A stretch of 12,120 bases of DNA from Planctomycetaceae bacterium (GTDB lineage Bacteria > Planctomycetota > Planctomycetia > Pirellulales > Thermoguttaceae): the NCBI GenBank assembly GCA_031261125.1, contig JAISJZ010000090.1, positions 1 to 12,120 of the forward strand, written 5' to 3'. Under the pieces are notes generated by a model, which saw only the letters and a list, made by a program, of their open reading frames with translations, was not told the origin of the DNA and did not search any database. Below, piece by piece: positions 6,602 to 12,120 of the stretch (the stretch's first letter is position 1; the number at the start of each line of letters is the position of its first letter). The position numbers were made by a program, and so were the translations under genes.

Positions 6602-8812
6602 TTACTGCCGGCGGTCGAGCGTTTCCGGTTTCTGGATCCATTGAAAACCGGTCTCTTCCCGGATTTGCTTTATCCACGCCTCGAAACCGTCCTGTTGCTG
6701 TTCCCGCATACCGGCTTGAAAGTAAAAGCCCGGATTCGTTGACGGAAACTGCTCCCATAACACGTCTTCCGACGGCGTACTGCCCGTTGCCCTGATGACG
6801 TATGCAACCGTCTTCGGCTGATTAAACGCGACACCGGTTTCACCTACCGCCAGCGACGATGCAACTTTCATAAATTCCTCGCCGGGAGCGAAAATCGCCT
6901 TGTTGTCAATCTCCGCATCACCGGCGGCAACACCTTTTTCGCAAACTTCGCCGATACCCAGCGGCAGACGCTGCATCAAACCGATAAACGGATGAATACC
7001 GGGACCGTAACTTTTCCACGCAAACGGTTCCGTTTCAACCACTTTCACATCGTCTTTGCCTTTGAAAATCTCTGCCAACGGTTTGTCCGCCGCTTTCGCC
7101 TCGGCTGCCAATTCTTCCGCCCGTTTCAACGCTAACGGTGCCGCCTCGGTTTCTTTCCACCGTTTCACGACAAAGTCCTTCACATCGGCAACGCTCTCCG
7201 GTTTCAGTTCGGAAACGATTTCGGTAATCCACAACGCCGCCCCGCCGTTCGGCGTTGTCAGCGGTTCAAACACTACGGGTCCTTCACGGTACAACTTGAT
7301 GATAAATTGCCGTTCGTCCGGTTTGCGGCAGAATTCGGATTTCACCGCGTCATAAACCGTTCCGAGCGGCACCGATTCCAGTTTCAGCCCTTGTTCTTCG
7401 GCAAATTTTGTCAGGTCGGGCATTTTCGGTACTTCCAATCCTTTATCGAAATTGGTGTTGTACGCCTGAAAATGTTCCCGCATTTTCTCCTCAATCGGCT
7501 TCAATGCCGCTTGTGCCTTTTGCAGTGCAAGGATTTGCCGAATCTGTCCTTCGACTTCCGGCAGCGGTTTGTAAAGAATACTTAAATCAACCGGCTTTTC
7601 TGCGGGCTTGTCCGTGACGGGTTCATCCGCCGCAGGGGCTTCTTGCCTCGCGGGGTTCGGAACTTCCGGTTGTTTCTCGTCTGCGGCAGAGCCGTCGGGA
7701 CCGACAGGTTCTGCGGGTTTCTCTGCCTGATATTTTACAAAAATGGTCTTCGCCCCGCCGCTGTTCAACGACGAAGTTTCGTTTTCTTCGGGTTTCTTTT
7801 CTTCCGGTTTTATGTCTTCCTTTTTCTCACTTGTCCCTGCGGGACCGGGGCTAACAGGTTTCGGGCTGAACGGTACCGCACCGCCTATTCCCGGCAGTGT
7901 CGGCTTTGTCATCGGATTCACCGGCTTGCGGAAGTCCGCGTCTTTGTGTTCGTCATAATACTTCTGAATTTCCTCCTTCGTAACGGAGTCCAGTACCTTT
8001 TGACTCGGTTTCGCCACAACGTATTGAAACGCCAATTTCACCGGTATTTCAAAACCGCTGTCGGCAGACACCGGACTGTACGGCAATCCTTTTTTCTCTT
8101 CAAACAGTTTATTCAATTGGGCATCTGCGGGTTCGCCGGCTTCACTGATGAACGCATCAACCGGTACGGCAGCAACTTCAGCGGTGATATTCCGGTTCAG
8201 GCGTTGGAACCAATCCCAGCGGGTTGCCGGACTGACCACGCTTTGCGTCAGCAGAAACGATTGGTACATCTGTTGCCGCAACAGTTCGTTGGCAATCAGA
8301 TATTCCAACCGCTGTTCCGGCAGACCGGTATCGCGAATTGCCTGCCGAAACAGAGCATCGGACAACAGCCCGCCTGTCAAGCCGGACAGGTAGGAAATGA
8401 TACTTTCCCGGTTAGCGGCGTAACCCACTTGCCGGGCGTATTGAACGAGGAGCCAATCGTTGATAAGTGCTTCGGAACCGACACGCTCCTCAAATTCCTG
8501 AACGCACATTGCCAACCGCTGCAACAGATGAACCTGGTCTTCCTTAACGGTCGGTGCCAGCGATTCGTAAAGATAACGGAAAAAGAGGCGGAGATGGTCG
8601 CGGTCTTGATTCAATACTGCGACAGAGCGTCCGTCAACCTTACCGAAGTTCCGGGTTTTGGCTATGTCTTGCGGACCTGCGCCGCTGACACCGGAAACGA
8701 GTTGGAGAACTGCCGGCAACAGAATGAACGAAACCATTGCGCCGATGGTGAGGACGGCGAGCCAGAATGTTTGATTTTTACGGAATACCTGAAACGGGTT
8801 GTGTCCTGCCAT
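6602..8812 (-). CDS. Membrane-anchored SurA/PpiD-like periplasmic chaperone (putative peptidyl-prolyl isomerase family)
   Basis: A 736-residue protein with one N-terminal membrane segment (about 16-40) after a short basic start (FQVFRKNQ), so the bulk probably faces the periplasm. Residues about 55-240 resemble the helical SurA/PpiD N-terminal chaperone region (LINDWLLVQYARQVG, then repeated helices with QRLEYLIANELLRQQM). Residues about 297-412 form a Pro/Glu/Lys-rich linker. A second helical and beta region (about 415-736) includes SLAVGETGVAFNQPKTVAYVIRA, reminiscent of the last strands of a PPIC domain, but I cannot identify an intact parvulin active site. The frame extends to a TTG at 8851, which would lie right at the predicted transcription start; ATG 8812 gives the start usual for planctomycete relatives. 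It is divergent from hisH and 61 bases ahead of the ABC-F gene. Confidence 0.75.
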   Translation of the reverse strand: MAGHNPFQVFRKNQTFWLAVLTIGAMVSFILLPAVLQLVSGVSGAGPQDIAKTRNFGKVDGRSVAVLNQDRDHLRLFFRYLYESLAPTVKEDQVHLLQRLAMCVQEFEERVGSEALINDWLLVQYARQVGYAANRESIISYLSGLTGGLLSDALFRQAIRDTGLPEQRLEYLIANELLRQQMYQSFLLTQSVVSPATRWDWFQRLNRNITAEVAAVPVDAFISEAGEPADAQLNKLFEEKKGLPYSPVSADSGFEIPVKLAFQYVVAKPSQKVLDSVTKEEIQKYYDEHKDADFRKPVNPMTKPTLPGIGGAVPFSPKPVSPGPAGTSEKKEDIKPEEKKPEENETSSLNSGGAKTIFVKYQAEKPAEPVGPDGSAADEKQPEVPNPARQEAPAADEPVTDKPAEKPVDLSILYKPLPEVEGQIRQILALQKAQAALKPIEEKMREHFQAYNTNFDKGLEVPKMPDLTKFAEEQGLKLESVPLGTVYDAVKSEFCRKPDERQFIIKLYREGPVVFEPLTTPNGGAALWITEIVSELKPESVADVKDFVVKRWKETEAAPLALKRAEELAAEAKAADKPLAEIFKGKDDVKVVETEPFAWKSYGPGIHPFIGLMQRLPLGIGEVCEKGVAAGDAEIDNKAIFAPGEEFMKVASSLAVGETGVAFNQPKTVAYVIRATGSTPSEDVLWEQFPSTNPGFYFQAGMREQQQDGFEAWIKQIREETGFQWIQKPETLDRRQ

Positions 8813-8859
8813 CGAAGGGGATAGGGAATAGGTGGTAGTTTTCTGAAACAATCTGACGT

Positions 8860-8887
8860 ATTATAACAGATATTCCGAATTTGATAA
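8860..8887 (-). promoter_or_regulatory. Promoter for the SurA/PpiD-like gene
   Basis: On the minus strand, TTATCA (8887-8882, 4 of 6) is followed after 16 bases by perfect TATAAT (8865-8860) preceded by TGT, an extended -10. Transcription is predicted near 8853, about 40 bases before the ATG at 8812, which supports that start over the TTG at 8851. No convincing promoter for the divergent hisH was found in the same gap. Confidence 0.6.
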
Positions 8888-8918
8888 AGGTGTATTCCGT
8901 AATTTTTTCTCTTTTCCG

Positions 8919-9530
8919 ATGTTAGCCATCATTGATTACAAAGCCGGCAATTTAACCAGCGTCAAATTGGCGTTAGAAACGCTCGGCATCGACGGAACCA
9001 TTACATCCGACCCGGACGTTGTTGCCGGTGCCGACCGGGTTATTTTTCCCGGTGTCGGTGCAGCGGGTTCAGCAATGCAGAACCTGAAAAATCTCGGTCT
9101 CGATAATGCCTTGCGGGCCGTTGTCCGCCGGGGCATTCCGCTGTTGGGAATCTGTGTCGGAATGCAAGTAATGCTGGACTTTTCTGAAGAAGACGGCGGT
9201 ACCGACCTGCTTGGTTTCATTCCGGGACGCGTTGTCCGGTTTCAACCTGTCAATCAATGGGACAAGGTGCCGCAAATCGGCTGGAACAGCGTTGAGTGGA
9301 AGATGGAACAGCATCGGATTCCGAACGGCAGCGATTTTTATTTCGTACATAGTTATTATCCGGTGCCGCAGAACGGGGAACACATTTTTGCCCAAACGGA
9401 ATACGCCGGTGTGAAATTTGCGTCGGCACTTCGGTACAATAACATTATTGCAGTGCAGTTTCATCCTGAAAAGTCCGGCAAAACCGGTTTGCAACTGCTG
9501 TCCGATTTTGTCAAAAAGGATAATCGTTAA
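8919..9530 (+). CDS. hisH: Imidazole glycerol phosphate synthase, glutamine amidotransferase subunit HisH
   Basis: It releases ammonia from glutamine and passes it to HisF, which forms imidazole glycerol phosphate and AICAR in histidine synthesis. The 203 residues match the family size. Landmarks of the class I amidotransferase fold are intact: IDYKAGNL at the N terminus, FPGVGAAG (43-50), the nucleophile elbow GICVGMQ with C79, GWN (121-123), YFVHSYY (141-147) and the QFHPEKSG motif giving H182 and E184, completing the Cys-His-Glu triad. The ATG at 8919 leads directly into the first strand; upstream is a T-rich tract with no Shine-Dalgarno sequence. HisF and other his genes are not next to it, so the pathway is probably scattered. 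The following gene lies 150 bases downstream. Confidence 0.96.
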   Translation: MLAIIDYKAGNLTSVKLALETLGIDGTITSDPDVVAGADRVIFPGVGAAGSAMQNLKNLGLDNALRAVVRRGIPLLGICVGMQVMLDFSEEDGGTDLLGFIPGRVVRFQPVNQWDKVPQIGWNSVEWKMEQHRIPNGSDFYFVHSYYPVPQNGEHIFAQTEYAGVKFASALRYNNIIAVQFHPEKSGKTGLQLLSDFVKKDNR

Positions 9531-9534
9531 TGGA

Positions 9535-9633
9535 TAGACCCGTTGCCGCCCCGTTCCGGTTTTTTATTGCAAATGATAACCGTTTGTGATAAAAAGTTAT
9601 GGGAGGAGTTTTAACAGGGAAAGAACGGGTCTA
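9535..9633 (+). ncRNA. Candidate structured leader RNA: 10-bp closing stem around a long G-U-containing hairpin
   Basis: TAGACCCGTT (9535-9544) and AACGGGTCTA (9624-9633) are a perfect 10-bp inverted repeat enclosing 79 bases. Inside, 9558-9573 can pair with 9583-9598 over 16 consecutive positions (11 Watson-Crick and 5 G-U) with a 9-base loop (TGATAACCG). Because the G-U positions become A-C mismatches on the other strand, the fold favours a + strand RNA. The 3' side of the junction is purine-rich, with GGGAGGAG (9600-9607) and GGGAAAG, not placed at ribosome-binding distance from any gene. The element starts 4 bases after the hisH stop and ends 47 bases before the next ATG, so it could be a leader of the DUF1080 gene or part of the hisH 3' end. 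I do not recognise it as a known riboswitch class. Confidence 0.4.
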
Positions 9634-9680
9634 ATCCCTCAACCGCCTGTTGAGCAAACGGACTAACGATTTATCAATCA

Positions 9681-11708
9681 ATGACTGCCTTTACATGCCG
9701 CGTTATCCCGCTGTCCGCCGTTTTCTGTTTGCTTTTCAACGCAAATACGATCGACGGGCAGATATTGCTGACTCCGCCCGCGGAATCGGTGCCGGTACCA
9801 GCAGGAACACCGCAGACCGGCATCATTGTCGGCGGCGGTTCGTCCTTTGCCGCTCCGCCGGCTATGTACGGTGTACCGGACAACACTGCCGGCGCAGCAG
9901 AAACAACACCTTATCCCGGAACGGGAACCTATCTCTACGGACAGCCGCAGCCGAAAGCCAATCCGGGCCTGCCGGCATATTCTCCCTCGTATTCCGCACC
10001 GTCCGGCAGTTCCTTTCGGATTCGACCGGGAATGACACGCGAAGAAATCGTTCGTGCGATGGCGGAAGAGCGGCGGATGAAAAATATCGAACAGGAAGAA
10101 CAGCAGGACAAAATGTGGCAGAATTTCCGTGTCAAAAAAGAAATTCAAAAAAGTGTTGCCTCTCTCTTTCAGGAAACGGAATCGTTCCGCCCGAAACAGT
10201 TGACCAAGGATTCCGTTCCGCAAACGCTGGAAACGACCGCCGAGTTACTAAAAGAGACACCGAAAGTACCGGATACCGTAAAAAGAGACGCACCGGTACT
10301 TTCCGAAGATGAACGGATTGCCCAAGAAGTGAAAGCGAAACGGGAAGCGTTGGAAAAGTTAGAGGACTCGGAACAGAAGCAAAAAGATTTGGAAGCACTG
10401 AAACGGCGGGAGGAAGCCCGGCAGCGGTGGCAGCAACAACGTGCGGAAGCGGAACGCGGGGCAAATCTGTTTGAAATTCCCCCATCGCTGCGGCTGAAAG
10501 ACCAAGCCCTGAAAGACGGCTGGTGTTTGCTCTTCGACGGCAAAACGCTGTTTGGCTGGCGTTCGCAACAGGAAGGTCCTTATGCCGGCGGACAATTCAC
10601 CGCAGAAGACGGCGAAACCTTGTGCAGCAACCCGGAACACCCCGGTCTGCTTTACACAACCGCCCAATTCGGCGATTGTACGGTAATGTTCGAGTATCAG
10701 GCGGAAAAAGATGCCGAGGCGTTTCTCCTGCTCCGCACGCCGCCGAATCCGAAAAATCTGCATACATCGTGTTATACCATTGTGCTGAATTCTGCCGACC
10801 CGTCTCGTCCGCGGGGTTCCATTCCCGGTCGGCTGCAAGTCAACGAAACCCAAATAGTGAATGCTCGAAGACGGCGGGAAAACGAAGACCCGAACGAATG
10901 GCACCGTCTCAAAGCCCAATTCGACGCGAACCGGCTGCAAATTACGGTCGATAACGATGAACCGGCAAACTTGCTCGATGTTAAGCCGCTTGGATACGGC
11001 TACATTGGTTTGCTGGTGACCAAAGGCACCGTCCGGTTCCGTATGATGTTGTGGAAACCCGGTTCCGAAGCGTCGCTGTTTGACGGTGTTTCGTATGACA
11101 ACAGTTGGCGGACGCACGGCAAAGCAATGAAGGTTGCTGTACTGAATTCGGCACTGCAACTAGCCGGCGGACAAGGAGTGTTGGAAACGAGGTCAACGTT
11201 CGGTAATTTTGTGTTTCAAGGTGAATACAGCATTGCTTACACATCGGGCAAAGGCAATGTGTTTTTGCGTTCTCATCCGCGGGAACCGCAGACCGGCTAT
11301 ACCGTTTCGCTGCAAAATTTTCCGACGCGGCAGGACCGGAACGGAGGAAAAGGCGTTGATGCGGGGGCGTTTTCCGGTGTGAAAAATGCCCGATATACCC
11401 GTCCGCAAGACCAGAAATGGAATTATCTGACGATTGCCGCTGCCGGTCGGCAGTTTCAGACGTGGGTCAATGGTGTTCCGGTTTGCGAGATGACGGACAA
11501 GGAGGGACGGTTCACGGAGGGGACAATTCAACTGACACTTCCGCAGGACGACGGCAACGTTCAGTTCCGTAATCTTCGTATTTCGCCGTATCCGCCGCGG
11601 ATGGAAAAGACAAAAACAATGGAAGATTGGGAAAAAACGACATACGAGGCACAGCGAGCCGAGCGGAAACGGAAAGAAGAGGAAAAGGAACTCGATGAAA
11701 AGAAATAA
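9681..11708 (+). CDS. Secreted protein with coiled coil and two tandem DUF1080 (3-keto-disaccharide hydrolase/LamG-like) domains
   Basis: 675 residues. Residues 1-27 look like a signal peptide (hydrophobic VIPLSAVFCLLF, likely cut near DGQ). Residues 28-110 are Pro/Gly/Tyr-rich and probably unstructured. A segment RPGMTREEIVRAMAEERR (115-132) and a highly charged helical stretch (to about 260) suggest a coiled coil. Then GWCLLFDGKTLFGWRS (280-295) opens a first DUF1080 beta-sandwich, ending near 460 (GYIGLLVTKGTVRFRMM). A second, more divergent copy runs about 465-637 (SLFDG, WNYLTIAAAGRQFQTWVNG, VQFRNLRI). The tail is KE-rich. DUF1080 domains are expanded in planctomycetes; some cleave 3-keto-sugar glycosides, but whether this one is catalytic or only binds glycans cannot be seen. 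The 150-base leader contains the candidate RNA element. Start: the ATG at 9681 gives the signal peptide. Confidence 0.85.
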   Translation: MTAFTCRVIPLSAVFCLLFNANTIDGQILLTPPAESVPVPAGTPQTGIIVGGGSSFAAPPAMYGVPDNTAGAAETTPYPGTGTYLYGQPQPKANPGLPAYSPSYSAPSGSSFRIRPGMTREEIVRAMAEERRMKNIEQEEQQDKMWQNFRVKKEIQKSVASLFQETESFRPKQLTKDSVPQTLETTAELLKETPKVPDTVKRDAPVLSEDERIAQEVKAKREALEKLEDSEQKQKDLEALKRREEARQRWQQQRAEAERGANLFEIPPSLRLKDQALKDGWCLLFDGKTLFGWRSQQEGPYAGGQFTAEDGETLCSNPEHPGLLYTTAQFGDCTVMFEYQAEKDAEAFLLLRTPPNPKNLHTSCYTIVLNSADPSRPRGSIPGRLQVNETQIVNARRRRENEDPNEWHRLKAQFDANRLQITVDNDEPANLLDVKPLGYGYIGLLVTKGTVRFRMMLWKPGSEASLFDGVSYDNSWRTHGKAMKVAVLNSALQLAGGQGVLETRSTFGNFVFQGEYSIAYTSGKGNVFLRSHPREPQTGYTVSLQNFPTRQDRNGGKGVDAGAFSGVKNARYTRPQDQKWNYLTIAAAGRQFQTWVNGVPVCEMTDKEGRFTEGTIQLTLPQDDGNVQFRNLRISPYPPRMEKTKTMEDWEKTTYEAQRAERKRKEEEKELDEKK

Positions 11709-11720
11709 CCCGTCCCCCCG

Positions 11721-11748
11721 TTGTAAAAACGGAAAATTCTGGTATAAT
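11721..11748 (+). promoter_or_regulatory. Promoter for gyrA
   Basis: TTGTAA (11721-11726, 4 of 6) and a perfect TATAAT (11743-11748) preceded by TGG (extended -10), spacer 16. A small palindrome CCGTT-N5-AACGG (11718-11732) overlaps the -35. Transcription is predicted near 11755, leaving a leader of about 70 bases. The promoter begins 13 bases after the stop of the preceding gene. Confidence 0.65.
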
Positions 11749-11780
11749 GAATGGATAATTTCCCGACAAAAGAATAAAAC

Positions 11781-11807
11781 GTAAATCATTGTTTTGCAAG
11801 GATTTAC
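11781..11807 (+). promoter_or_regulatory. Hairpin in the gyrA leader
   Basis: GTAAATC (11781-11787) and GATTTAC (11801-11807) pair perfectly; inside them, past one A-G mismatch, TTG (11789-11791) pairs with CAA (11797-11799) around a 5-base loop. The 27-nt hairpin ends 17 bases before the ATG and lies within the predicted transcript. It has no U-tract directly after it, so a post-transcriptional element or a protein-binding site is more likely than a terminator. Confidence 0.45.
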
Positions 11808-11824
11808 ATTCACAATACGCGAGA

Positions 11825-12120
11825 ATGTCCGAACCGAATTTCCCTGCGGATGAAACTAATGTATCCGACCCGTCCGAAGGAACACAACTGATTCATTTGT
11901 CCGTAGAGGACGAGATGAAGAACAGTTTTTTGACGTATTCAATGAGCGTTATCATTGACCGCGCTTTGCCGGACGTTCGGGACGGACTGAAACCCTCGCA
12001 GCGGCGAATTCTCGTTGCGATGAACGACCTGAATCTCTCGCCGGGGGCAATGCGGACGAAATGCTCCAAAATCGTCGGTGAAACGATGGGTAATTATCAC
12101 CCGCACGGCGACAGCAGCAT
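11825..12120 (+). CDS. gyrA: DNA gyrase subunit A (N-terminal part, continues beyond window)
   Basis: The breakage-reunion subunit of the type II topoisomerase that introduces negative supercoils. The first 98 residues are present and the frame is open at the edge. After a 20-odd-residue variable N terminus comes HLSVEDEMKNSFLTYSMSVI, then RALPDVRDGLKPSQRRILVAM (a gyrase/topo IV A signature), KCSKIVGETMGNYHPHGDSS. S97 is the counterpart of E. coli Ser83 in the quinolone-resistance region and is the sensitive-type serine. The active-site tyrosine lies beyond the window. ParC is a possible alternative, but the sequence here fits gyrase A well. Its first 12 bases (ATGTCCGAACCG) equal those of cheR; probably coincidence. 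No Shine-Dalgarno sequence. Confidence 0.93.
   Translation, partial: MSEPNFPADETNVSDPSEGTQLIHLSVEDEMKNSFLTYSMSVIIDRALPDVRDGLKPSQRRILVAMNDLNLSPGAMRTKCSKIVGETMGNYHPHGDSS

Noticed and set aside
7643..8824. Long open frame on the + strand (393 residues) opposite the SurA/PpiD-like gene
   Set aside because: It has no recognisable domain, is rich in Arg, Phe and Cys, and mirrors a well-supported minus-strand gene; it is a shadow frame.
8813..8851. TTG-initiated extension of the SurA/PpiD-like protein
   Set aside because: The TTG lies at the predicted transcription start; ATG 8812 gives a short basic start followed by the membrane segment, as in planctomycete relatives.
9535..9633. Reading the 99-bp element as a miniature transposon (MITE)
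   Set aside because: It has 10-bp terminal inverted repeats, but no flanking target-site duplication and no second copy in the window.
9599..9634. 11-codon mini-ORF (ATG at 9599) within the RNA candidate, with GGGAGGAG at its start
   Set aside because: The purine-rich motif overlaps the first codons rather than preceding them at ribosome-binding distance, and the peptide shows nothing notable.
10359..11159. Open frame on the minus strand (266 residues) opposite the DUF1080 gene
   Set aside because: It is composition-driven with no family motifs, whereas the + strand has clear domains.
11718..11732. CCGTT-N5-AACGG as terminator of the DUF1080 gene
   Set aside because: A 5-bp stem followed by AAAATTCT has no U-tract on the + strand and it overlaps the gyrA -35.

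Overview
The window looks like part of a chromosome from a planctomycete (PVC group), probably a polysaccharide-degrading, gut- or sediment-type member with roughly balanced GC. This rests on family-level resemblance only: a secreted protein with two DUF1080 (LamG-like) domains, a membrane-anchored SurA/PpiD-like protein with a short 'FQVFRKNQ' start, a GH10 xylanase with a planctomycete-style N-terminal strand region, and almost no Shine-Dalgarno sequences in front of genes. No mobile element, CRISPR array, tRNA or rRNA is visible.

Layout. 1-211: tail of a protein ending in a fibronectin-III-like domain. 330-1634: secreted GH10 xylanase. 1692-4561: a compact chemosensory adaptation block, cheR - cheB - cheD - receiver (cheY-like), all on the + strand; the last three genes are separated by 2 bases each. 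4564-6540 (minus): duplicated ATPase of the ABC-F family (Uup-like), meeting the receiver gene tail to tail with 2 bases between stops. 6602-8812 (minus): membrane-anchored SurA/PpiD-like chaperone. 8919-9530 (+): hisH, divergent from the chaperone gene. 9681-11708 (+): secreted coiled-coil protein with two DUF1080 domains. 11825-end (+): start of gyrA.

How the genes fit together. CheR (methyltransferase), CheB (methylesterase/deamidase) and CheD (deamidase) all modify chemoreceptors, and the receiver could be the CheA-dependent output or a phosphate sink; CheA, CheW and receptors are not in this window. The xylanase and DUF1080 protein suggest an extracellular carbohydrate lifestyle. The other genes are housekeeping (translation-related ABC-F ATPase, envelope protein folding, histidine/purine metabolism, DNA topology).

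The most interesting non-coding signals are: (i) a 99-nt element at 9535-9633, a perfect 10-bp terminal stem around a long hairpin that needs G-U pairs and so is better as RNA than as DNA; (ii) a near-consensus promoter whose predicted transcription start is the A of the ABC-F ATG, i.e. a leaderless mRNA; (iii) a hairpin in the gyrA leader; (iv) extreme scarcity over the whole window of several 4-bp palindromes (AGCT, CATG, GATC, CTAG, GGCC), while others (CCGG, TGCA, TCGA, ACGT) are common. All counts and pairings were made by eye.
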